A DNA stretch of 32,927 nt from Kiritimatiellia bacterium. Lineage in GTDB: Bacteria > Verrucomicrobiota > Kiritimatiellia > CAIQIC01 > Lenti-01. Positions within the stretch are counted from its first letter, which is position 1. Every line of letters begins with the position of its first letter. Positions 26,191 to 32,927 of the stretch are shown one piece after another. Location of the stretch: NCBI GenBank assembly GCA_017458625.1, contig JAFTAH010000009.1, positions 1 to 32,927 on the forward strand. The letters run 5' to 3'. Made by a program: the position numbers and the translations under genes. The notes beneath the pieces were generated by a model that saw only the letters and a program-made list of their open reading frames with translations, had not been told where the DNA came from and made no database searches.

Positions 26191-27150
26191 TCACTTCTCC
26201 AGCGGCTCCAGTACCCACCGCTTGTTGAACCAGAACCACTGTTCCGGCGTCTCCCGAATCGCCACCTCGACGCGTTGCATGACGACTTCCGTAAGCCGTT
26301 GCACATCCTCGTCCTTGGACAGGCTAGAATCCGCATAGAACGGCCCCTCCAGCGTCAGATGATGCTTGGTCCACCCCTCCCGGCGCATCATGGCCAGGAA
26401 AATCGGCACCCCCGTCTGCCGCGCCAGCAACGCCATGCCCGGATAGAGATTCGCCTTGCCCCCCAGGAAGGACACCTCCACCCCCGGCGTCTTCGAGCGC
26501 AAGTCCGGCAGAATCCCCAGCGTCTTCCCCGCCCGCAGATTGGCCAGAATCCGCTTGAGCGACGTCGCCTCCCCCCGCGGTAGCAGCTCGATGTCAGCGC
26601 CCGCCCGCAACCGCGAAATATAGTCCGTCACGTACGGATTGTGCTGCGGCGCATAGAGCGTGAAGATGGGCTTGCCCACCATGGGCGCAATCAGCCCCGC
26701 CAGCTCCCAGTTCCCCATGTGCGGCGACGCGAAAATGAGCCCTTTCCCCGGGTTTTGGTCCGCCCATCCCTTGAACTGTGTCAGCACTTCGGCCAGATTC
26801 TCGATGTGCTCCGCCAGCGACCGTTTTTCCCGTCCCCCGTTCATGTACACCATTTCCGCCGCATTGAACGCAATGTTCCGCAGGCTCTGCCAGGCAATTT
26901 TCCGCACCCGGCGCTCCGGCATCTCGTCCCCGAACACCTCCCGGATGCGCCGATACACCTCCCGCCGCCGTCCCCCCATGCCCCAGTAGGCCAGCCGCGC
27001 CACGCCAGCCGCCAGTGCCAGCGCCGCCCGATACGGCAACACCGCCGCCAGTCCCCCCACTACCCGCACCGCCGCATATTCCAGCCGATAGCGCACCGGA
27101 TGCCGTAGCGCAGACCGCTCCTTTTCTTCGCCTGACTTCTGACCGTTCAT
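26191..27150 (-). CDS. LpxL/HtrB-family lipid A acyltransferase
   Basis: 319 aa from ATG 27150 (MNGQKSGEEKERSALRHPVR); the frame is open further up to 27351, but that part is in the region with promoter-like sequence of the divergent gene and shows no conservation pattern. Family features: an N-terminal hydrophobic segment (VRVVGGLAAVLPYRAALALA), the H-X4-E acyltransferase motif in SPHMGNWE (about 145-152), LLPRGEATSLKRILANLRAG, GILPDLRSKTPGVEVSFLGG, YPGMALLARQTGVPIFLAMM and the terminal QWFWFNKRW. Members add secondary acyl chains to Kdo2-lipid A at the inner membrane, which implies a Gram-negative envelope with lipopolysaccharide. It is convergent with nifS (82-bp gap, no clear hairpin) and divergent from the regulator gene. 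Confidence 0.92.
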   Translation of the reverse strand: MNGQKSGEEKERSALRHPVRYRLEYAAVRVVGGLAAVLPYRAALALAAGVARLAYWGMGGRRREVYRRIREVFGDEMPERRVRKIAWQSLRNIAFNAAEMVYMNGGREKRSLAEHIENLAEVLTQFKGWADQNPGKGLIFASPHMGNWELAGLIAPMVGKPIFTLYAPQHNPYVTDYISRLRAGADIELLPRGEATSLKRILANLRAGKTLGILPDLRSKTPGVEVSFLGGKANLYPGMALLARQTGVPIFLAMMRREGWTKHHLTLEGPFYADSSLSKDEDVQRLTEVVMQRVEVAIRETPEQWFWFNKRWVLEPLEK

Positions 27151-27291
27151 CGTACCCCCACTCTCCCATTTCCTCCCGCTTTTGTCAATCGCAACGCGCA
27201 CCTCTTCTCCTGCAATCTTTTCCCGCATTCTTCCGCCCTGCTTCTTCCTTGCGCACCCCCGATGCGACAATTTTGTGAAAAAGTTCCCCGC

Positions 27292-27301
27292 TTGTGCACA
27301 A
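27292..27301. promoter_or_regulatory. Palindrome upstream of the GAF-AAA+ regulator
   Basis: TTGTGCACAA, a perfect 10-bp palindrome, ends six bases before the -35 box of the likely promoter of the regulator. It sits in the only AT-rich part of the divergent region. Position and symmetry suit a dimeric regulator, which could be the gene's own product. Confidence 0.35.
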
Positions 27302-27307
27302 AAATGT

Positions 27308-27335
27308 TTGACTCTTTTGCCGCATCCTCCACAAT
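27308..27335 (+). promoter_or_regulatory. Likely sigma-70-type promoter of the regulator gene
   Basis: TTGACT (27308-27313; 5 of 6), 16 bases, CACAAT (27330-27335; 4 of 6), 61 bases before the ATG. The region is otherwise AT-rich (27270-27310). No -24/-12 sigma-54 promoter was seen. Confidence 0.45.
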
Positions 27336-27396
27336 GGAAACGAAAGCCCACGCGAAATCACTGCGATAGCAACACCTTTTCCCCCAGGAGCCCCTC

Positions 27397-28968
27397 ATGC
27401 AACGACAGGCCATGATGCGAGAACGCCATCTCCACGAGATCGAACTGCTCGGGGAGATCAGCCGTCTGCTGGACCACAGCATCGACCTCCGCGAGGTGGC
27501 CGACCCCATGCTCGAAGCTCTCTCCATCCACATGGGCATGGAATACGCCACCCTCACCCTCCTCCACCAGGACACCAACGAAATCCTGATCGAGGCTTCG
27601 CGCGGCCTCAGTGCCCAGCAAGCCCAGCAGGGCAAATACCACCTCGGCGAAGGCATCACGGGCCGCGTCGTCGCCACCGGCCGTCCCATCGTCGTCCAGC
27701 GCACCAGCGAATCCCCCTACTACCTCGACAAGACCCACCGCGGCCGCAGCCCCGACCGCTCGTTCCTCTGCGTGCCCATCAAGGTCGAACGCCAGGTGGC
27801 CGGCGCCCTCAGCGTCGACCTCCCCTGCGAGCCCATGTCCGAAATCGAGCAGGACGCCCGCCTCCTGCGCATTGTCGCCTCCATGATTGCGCAGGCCACC
27901 AAGCTGCGCCGCGTCGTCATGGCCGACCAGGAACGCCTCGTCTCGGAGAACCGCCGACTCAAGGCCGACCTCGCCGAACGCTATCGCCCCAGCCGCATCA
28001 TCGGCAACTCCAAGGCCATGCGCGAGCTCTACGTGCGCATGGCGGAACTCGCGACCCACGCCCGTCCGGTCTGGTTCGAGGGCGAAACCGGCACCGGCAA
28101 GGAGACCCTCGCCCGCACCCTCCACTTCAACGGCCCCCGCACCACCCAGCCGTTCGTCACTCTCCGCTGCGCCGGACTGGCCCCCGGCGATATCGAAGGC
28201 GAGCTTTTCGGCACCGAGACCCGCACTGGCGCCAGCACCATCGGCCGCCTTGAAAAGGCCGCTGGAGGCACCTTCTACCTCGCGGACATCGAGGAGCTCC
28301 CGCTCCCCGCGCAGGAGCGCCTCGTGGGCTTTCTGTCCGGACGCGGCTTCGAGCGCATCGGGGGCACGCGGCGCCTCCAGGCCGACGTCCGCGTCATGGC
28401 GGGCAGCTCCGCCGACCTCCGTGCCCTCGCCCAGGAGGGGGCCTTCTCGCCAGATCTCCTCGACAAGCTGCTGCCCGAACGCCTCTTCGTCCCCCCCCTC
28501 CGCAAGCGCAAGTCCGACATCCCCTTGCTGGCCGCCCACTTCCAAAACGAATACGCGCATGCTCATGGCAAGGACATCCGCCGCTTCAGTCCGGCGACCA
28601 TCGACATGCTTCTGGCCTACCACTGGCCTGCCAACGTCCGAGAACTGGAAGACGTCGTCGAGTCCGCTGTCCTGGCCGCCGAAGGCTCGGTCATCCTGCC
28701 CTACCACCTGCCGGCCACCCTTCAGACCGCCGAGACCGCCGCTGCTCCGGCCCCCAACGCGGAAGCTCCCGTGGTGACCATTCCGGCCCCCACCCCCGAC
28801 GCCTCCTTCAAGTCCCGCGTCGTCGCCTTCGAACGGGCCATCATCCTCGACGCCCTCCGCGCCAGCCGTGGCCACATGGCCGCCGCCGCCCGCGCCCTCA
28901 AAACCACCCCTCGCATCCTCTACTACAAAGTCAAGCTCTACGGCATCGACCCCAACCCCTACCTCTAA
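27397..28968 (+). CDS. NifA-type GAF/AAA+/Fis regulator with degenerate AAA+ motifs
   Basis: 523 aa. AGGAG six bases before the ATG. Order: GAF sensor domain about 20-165 (LLGEISRLLDHSIDLREVAD, LGEGITGRVVATGRPIVVQR), AAA+ domain about 195-430, linker rich in Ala/Pro, Fis-type helix-turn-helix 490-523 (GHMAAAARALKTTPRILYYK). Layout and GAF sequence are those of NifA. Walker A is intact (GETGTGKE, about 229). The loop that should read GAFTGA after ELFG is TETRTGAST and is several residues shorter, and Walker B, normally LFLDEI, reads FYLADI, so the acidic Asp is an Ala. The Sensor I ATN is GSS. The Arg-finger region (PLRKRKSDIP) and YHWPANVRELED are kept. Proteins lacking GAFTGA cannot contact sigma-54 as usual; ATP hydrolysis is also doubtful. 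It may therefore act as a plain DNA-binding regulator. Its proximity to nifUS suggests, but does not show, a role in Fe-S or redox control. Confidence 0.9.
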   Translation: MQRQAMMRERHLHEIELLGEISRLLDHSIDLREVADPMLEALSIHMGMEYATLTLLHQDTNEILIEASRGLSAQQAQQGKYHLGEGITGRVVATGRPIVVQRTSESPYYLDKTHRGRSPDRSFLCVPIKVERQVAGALSVDLPCEPMSEIEQDARLLRIVASMIAQATKLRRVVMADQERLVSENRRLKADLAERYRPSRIIGNSKAMRELYVRMAELATHARPVWFEGETGTGKETLARTLHFNGPRTTQPFVTLRCAGLAPGDIEGELFGTETRTGASTIGRLEKAAGGTFYLADIEELPLPAQERLVGFLSGRGFERIGGTRRLQADVRVMAGSSADLRALAQEGAFSPDLLDKLLPERLFVPPLRKRKSDIPLLAAHFQNEYAHAHGKDIRRFSPATIDMLLAYHWPANVRELEDVVESAVLAAEGSVILPYHLPATLQTAETAAAPAPNAEAPVVTIPAPTPDASFKSRVVAFERAIILDALRASRGHMAAAARALKTTPRILYYKVKLYGIDPNPYL

Positions 28969-28999
28969 CCCCTCCCCGTCTCCCAATTTGGATGGACAT

Positions 29000-29013
29000 G
29001 TTCTTCGAAGAAC
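29000..29013. repeat. 14-bp perfect palindrome between the regulator and the nuclease gene
   Basis: GTTCTTCGAAGAAC lies 31 bases after the regulator stop. It could be a protein-binding site or the stem of a weak terminator; a CT-rich stretch follows, but no T-run. The 200-bp gap 28969-29168 holds nothing else I can name, apart from a poor TTGAGA/ATAGGG pair before the next gene. Confidence 0.35.
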
Positions 29014-29168
29014 TCTCTCTTCTACGGTAGTTCCATTCGCTTTCATCGGTGCCTTTGTCATTTTATTTGCTTTATTTTGGACAACCCCCTTGAGAAGACC
29101 GGGGAAGGAATGATAGGGTTGAGGGTGACACGAGGACAGCGTCAAAGTCGCTCTCAAGGGAAAAGAAA

Positions 29169-32100
29169 ATGGCTAGGAAGTCTCCAGTGGTTTGGGTTGC
29201 GGAGGAGAAGCCGCTTGTGGGCGCGGTCGTGGATTGGCTGCTGGGATACGATGCGGCCGGAGAGACGGTCGCGGAGGCGTCGGGGCTGTTGCGGGTGGAG
29301 GCGGGGGTGGTGGCGCTGGACCATGTGCTGGTGGTGGTGCCGACGGGCGAGGCCGGCCGGCGGTTGCGCCGCGCGTTGGCGGCCCGGGCTCGAAAACTAT
29401 GGGAATTGGGCATCGCGCTCCCGGATGGATCGCGTTTTCCGGCCGCCCTGGTGCCCCCAGTGGTCAAGATGCCCCGGCTTCTGCTTCCCAGCTATGGAGC
29501 GGGGCCGATGGCCGCAGGCGAATCTTCCACTTCGATGCAACGAGTGGCCACGCGCGCGGAGGCATTGATGGCCTTGACGCGCTGTCTGCGGGCCTTGCGT
29601 CCGGGCGAACTGGCGGCGCTTGTCCGCCGTCCGAAGGCAGGTCTTGATGGGCAGCCCCCGCCTCCGATGTCGTTCGCCAGCGCCCTCGTACAGGCCAAAA
29701 AACTGTCCGCCCTCTGGGATGCGCTCTGGGAGAATGGCCTGCTCTGCGCGGACGTGTCAGCGTTTTTGAGTGCCGGCCGTCTGGGGAACAACCAGGAAAC
29801 GGGCAGTGCCTTTCTCGCGTCCCCTCACGACGCGGTGAAAGAGGAGGCGGAACAGGAGCTGTGGGCGGAACTTGAGACAATCGATGCGGAATCCTCTGGC
29901 AATGGCCCGTTCTCCGTGGAGCTTCGGGCCCGATGGCAAGACCTGGCCACGCTGGAGCAACGCTTCTTCGCCCTGCTGGAAGGCAAGGGGCTGGCCCATC
30001 CGAACACGGCCCTGCGGCATCTCCTGGAGGATTTGCTGAGGCCCGAACGCCGCCCCCACGCCGTCCAGACGCTACTGGCGACGACTGGGCTGGAAAAGAT
30101 CGAGTGCATCGTACTCCCCGGACTGCCGGACGCCATTCCGGCCTTCTACCGCTTGACGGAGGCCATAGCCCGCCAGGGCCTGGCGGTGACCACGCTGATT
30201 CATGGGAATCGCGAAGCTGCGGCGGCGCTCTTCGACCGCTGGGGACGCCCGCTGGCGACCTCCCAAAGCCCTTGGCGCAACTCGGCGACAAGCCCTCTCG
30301 CGCAAATGGCGGCACAACGCCTTCCGGTGGTGCGACGGCTGGCTGACCCACCCACGCAGGCGCAAGAGGCCGCCGAACTGTTTTTCCACGACCCCGCCCC
30401 CATGCGCACAGCGGGAAAAACCCCACAGAACCGCGACATTGCGCTGGCAATGCTGGATCCCGAACTGGAGGCCGTACTGCTCCCACTGTTCGCCGCCCCT
30501 CCGCCACCTCCCGGCACCAAGGTGGCCGCCCCAGAAGGTGGCGTAACGCTATACAATCCGGCCCAGCGACCGCTTGCGACGTCATCGCTGGGGCGTCTGC
30601 TGGCACGGACGCTGCCGATGCTTGCGCCCAATCCGTCGTTCGCCGACCTGTCGGCGTTTCTGCGCCTGGCGGATGTTCGCGGTTGCCTGGGGCGGCTCGC
30701 CGCACCTATCCTCAGCGGCACCAACGCACCCGAAGACCTCCATGTCAGCTCCGCCCTGGCCACTCTGGACAACCTGCAACGGCAGAGCCTCCCGGAATCG
30801 CTGTCGGACCTGAAGGCGGCTTTGGCACAAAAACAGGAAAACGCAAGACCTGAGGAAACAGAGTATCGCAACTTGGCCACCCTGCTGGAGCGTTTCGAGG
30901 AACTGCGCTGCAAGGCGGACCAAGAGGCGGAAGCGGGCGGAGGTGGCGAAATGGCCCGTCTGCTGGCCTTGCTCCGTGGCATCTACCGCAGCAAAAGCAT
31001 CCGTAGCGATCGCCCCTGGGATCGCGAGCTGGAATCCACCGCCGCGATCGTCAGGCAGACGGTCTTGGAAATCCGTTCGCTGGAAGCCCTCGGCCTGGCC
31101 CCGGCCCCGGACGAGAGCGCCCAGTTGCTGACGGCCTTGCTCGCCGGTGCCACCTACTCGCTGGATGCCGCCCCCGAAGCGCGTCCCGCCCTCGGCTGGC
31201 TGGAGTTGCCATGGTGCGAGGAACCGCGCCTGGTGGTGACGGGCTTTGACGAGGGCTGCATCCCGGCTCCGCTGGAGACGGACGCCCTGCTACCGGATGG
31301 CCTCCGCGCCGCGCTAGGACTGCCTTGCGACGCCCGCCGTCTCGTCCGCGATGCCTTCGTCCTGCGCGAAATTCTGGCCTGCCGGCTGCCCGGCGATGTC
31401 GCCCTGTTGTGTGAGCGCAACGACCAACGTGGCAATATCCGCCGCCCCTCTCGCCTCCTGTTTCACGTGCCCGACCAAGACCTTCCCGCCCGCGCCCACG
31501 AACTCTTCCAGGATCCGGCTGCGCGGGCCTCGGGCGAACGCCCGTCGCTACCCGCCGCCTGGAAGCTCCAGTTGCCGCTCCCCGGGAAGGCCATCTGGAC
31601 CCAGGACCATCAGCGCGGCCCCATCCATCGGCTTAGCGTGACGGACTTCAGTAGCTACCTCGCCACTCCCCTCGGCTTCTATCTGCAAAAGGTCTTCGGC
31701 GACTCCGGCCGAGACGGCGTCCCCCTGACGGAAATGCCGGCAAACGACTTCGGCACCCTTTGCCATGCGGCCCTCCAGACTTTCGCCCAATCGTCCCACC
31801 GCGATGCGACCGATTCCTCCGCCATCGAACGTTTCGTGTTGGACGCATTCGAGCACGAGTTTTCCCGCCAGCTAGGCGCCTCCCCCGTGCGCCCGGTGCT
31901 TCTGCTCCAGAAGGAGGCCGCCCGGCAGCGGCTCCGCTGGTTCGCCGCCCGGCAGGCGGAATTGCGTGCGGAGGGCTGGCGCATCCTTGCCGCCGAGACG
32001 TTGTTCGACTTGCCCGCCGACACGATGTTGGTCGATGGCATCAAGTTGCCGCTGGCCATCCGGGGCCGCGCCGACCGCATCGATGTCAAAGCCCCGGCTA

Positions 32101-32771
32101 CACCAGGAGCTCTGCCCTCCTATCGCGTGCTCGACTACAAGACCTGGCCCAAATTCGACGCCCAGATTCATTCCTTCAAATCTACGGTCATCCCTGCTGG
32201 CCTATCCTGGCCTGACGATGCCCCCGCCAATGCCCAAACTGCCGTCGCCGATGGAGGCGTCCAAGCGGTGCATCTTGAAGCGTCCGCCAAGGCTCAGAGC
32301 AAGGGGGCCTACTGGACCGACCTGCAACTGCCGCTCTACCAGCTCCTCGCCCACGCCGTCCCGTTTGCACGTGTCGACGGCTCCGCGCCCGCCCCTGTCG
32401 AAGCCAATGCCACCGTCAACGCGGGCTACTTCGTGCTGGGAAATACCGAAAAGGACACCCAGCTTCGGGTCTTCGACTTCTCGTCCAAGGGCATGAAGCA
32501 GGCCGCGAACACGCTACAGACCGTCGTCCGCCGCGTGCAGGCCGGCCTCTTCCTGCCTCTGGGCAAGGAGGTCGCCTTTGCTCGCAGGACAGGGGAACTC
32601 TGCCTGCTGCCCGCCACCCAGGACCCCCTTGCGGACGGCATCGACTCCGCCTGGCTCGCCGACCAGCGCCAACGCCGAGTCCAATTCCTGGCTGCGCAAC
32701 CATCGCCTGCCAGCGCACCGACAGCGTCCCGGTCCGCCGCCAACGCTCCCGCCGAACAGGGAGCCGAGTAA
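29169..32771 (+). CDS. AddB-like PD-(D/E)XK nuclease/inactive helicase
   Basis: 1200 aa, the length of AddB proteins. The N-terminal two thirds resemble an inactivated superfamily-1 helicase (ALDHVLVVVPTGEAGRRLRR at the place of motif I, with no GKT). The C-terminal nuclease domain, about 820-1130, has all RecB-type nuclease motifs: SVTDFSSYLATPLGFYL, GTLCHAALQ (His about 864), GRADRID (Asp about 970), LDYKT (Asp/Lys about 988-990) and QLPLYQ (about 1053). The AddAB complex processes DNA double-strand breaks for recombination; the partner AddA helicase is not in this window. I see no four-Cys iron-sulphur pattern as in Bacillus AddB. The start has AAGGGAAAAG before it. Its first 250 bases are G-rich on the + strand, unlike the C-rich genes to the left. 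Confidence 0.88.
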   Translation: MARKSPVVWVAEEKPLVGAVVDWLLGYDAAGETVAEASGLLRVEAGVVALDHVLVVVPTGEAGRRLRRALAARARKLWELGIALPDGSRFPAALVPPVVKMPRLLLPSYGAGPMAAGESSTSMQRVATRAEALMALTRCLRALRPGELAALVRRPKAGLDGQPPPPMSFASALVQAKKLSALWDALWENGLLCADVSAFLSAGRLGNNQETGSAFLASPHDAVKEEAEQELWAELETIDAESSGNGPFSVELRARWQDLATLEQRFFALLEGKGLAHPNTALRHLLEDLLRPERRPHAVQTLLATTGLEKIECIVLPGLPDAIPAFYRLTEAIARQGLAVTTLIHGNREAAAALFDRWGRPLATSQSPWRNSATSPLAQMAAQRLPVVRRLADPPTQAQEAAELFFHDPAPMRTAGKTPQNRDIALAMLDPELEAVLLPLFAAPPPPPGTKVAAPEGGVTLYNPAQRPLATSSLGRLLARTLPMLAPNPSFADLSAFLRLADVRGCLGRLAAPILSGTNAPEDLHVSSALATLDNLQRQSLPESLSDLKAALAQKQENARPEETEYRNLATLLERFEELRCKADQEAEAGGGGEMARLLALLRGIYRSKSIRSDRPWDRELESTAAIVRQTVLEIRSLEALGLAPAPDESAQLLTALLAGATYSLDAAPEARPALGWLELPWCEEPRLVVTGFDEGCIPAPLETDALLPDGLRAALGLPCDARRLVRDAFVLREILACRLPGDVALLCERNDQRGNIRRPSRLLFHVPDQDLPARAHELFQDPAARASGERPSLPAAWKLQLPLPGKAIWTQDHQRGPIHRLSVTDFSSYLATPLGFYLQKVFGDSGRDGVPLTEMPANDFGTLCHAALQTFAQSSHRDATDSSAIERFVLDAFEHEFSRQLGASPVRPVLLLQKEAARQRLRWFAARQAELRAEGWRILAAETLFDLPADTMLVDGIKLPLAIRGRADRIDVKAPATPGALPSYRVLDYKTWPKFDAQIHSFKSTVIPAGLSWPDDAPANAQTAVADGGVQAVHLEASAKAQSKGAYWTDLQLPLYQLLAHAVPFARVDGSAPAPVEANATVNAGYFVLGNTEKDTQLRVFDFSSKGMKQAANTLQTVVRRVQAGLFLPLGKEVAFARRTGELCLLPATQDPLADGIDSAWLADQRQRRVQFLAAQPSPASAPTASRSAANAPAEQGAE

Positions 32772-32842
32772 TCATGCACCATTCTAATGTCCTGGATGAT
32801 AAAAACTTGTTCAAACGACGGCATGGTGTTTCCCGACGAGGC

Positions 32843-32881
32843 GCCGGATTGAAGGCGCAGTTTCCTGCGTCGAAATCCGGC
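32843..32881. repeat. REP-like hairpin near the right edge
   Basis: GCCGGATT (32843-32850) pairs with AATCCGGC (32874-32881), and inside it CGCAG (32856-32860) pairs with CTGCG (32865-32869): a nested imperfect hairpin of 39 nt. It lies 71 bases after the nuclease stop. A frame open from ATG 32774 to the edge runs through it (MHHSNVLDDKNLFKRRHGVS), but has no family resemblance, so I do not call a gene. Confidence 0.5.
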
Positions 32882-32927
32882 AACGACGTGGGGGAACATC
32901 AGGGCAAGTTTGGACAAGGAATTTTGA

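Noticed and set aside
27358..29157. 599-codon minus-strand open frame
   Set aside because: Exact antisense of the GAF-AAA+ regulator; Gly/Asp/Glu-rich with no domain.
32774..32927. Start of another gene at the right edge
   Set aside because: Open to the window edge, but with no Shine-Dalgarno or family resemblance, and it runs through a nested hairpin; left uncalled.

Overview
The window is a high-GC bacterial chromosome segment. The mix of gene types suggests the PVC group, most likely a Kiritimatiellota-, Lentisphaerota- or Verrucomicrobiota-like organism: PEP-CTERM sorting signals, thrombospondin type 3 (TSP3) calcium repeats, LamG and lamin-tail domains, many Sec-exported giant proteins and a full-length NifU. 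This placement is an inference; there is no rRNA or other taxonomic marker. I saw no tRNA, rRNA or CRISPR array.

Left edge (1-2.9 kb): the 3' end of lepA, then pgk, both on +. Only 16 bases behind pgk lies the 3' end of a group II intron on the minus strand, with a 34-nt domain V and a domain VI carrying a bulged branch-point A, followed by its reverse transcriptase. The intron has lost its 5' half. Within about 10 bp of the break begins an IS5-type transposase C-terminus on the opposite strand. Two mobile-element remnants therefore abut.

Secreted-protein region (2.9-23.3 kb, all minus strand, read right to left): 23302-8595 looks like one operon of seven genes with gaps of about 10-27 bp. 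In order it encodes a 575-aa secreted protein, three Sec-exported proteins ending in a phage tail-collar domain, a 2506-aa secreted giant, a TSP3-repeat protein and a PEP-CTERM protein. The giant has a LamG domain near its N-terminus. Its last 650 or so residues read like the translocation channel and TcB-binding end of a Tc toxin A subunit. After a 368-bp gap with a large inverted repeat come two coupled genes (ATGA overlap): a lamin-tail/TSP3/SGNH-hydrolase protein and a WG-repeat protein. Base composition falls sharply inside the SGNH gene near 6340. The operon is the most interesting object here. My reading is a surface or extracellular machine that pairs a TcA-like channel with phage-tail-type receptor-binding modules.

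Right part (23.6-32.9 kb): an FmdB-type zinc ribbon, nifU and nifS (iron-sulphur cluster assembly) on +; an LpxL/HtrB-type acyltransferase on minus; a GAF-AAA+-Fis regulator of NifA type whose GAFTGA loop and Walker B are degenerate; and a 1200-aa AddB-like PD-(D/E)XK nuclease. The last 156 bases hold a REP-like hairpin and no convincing gene.
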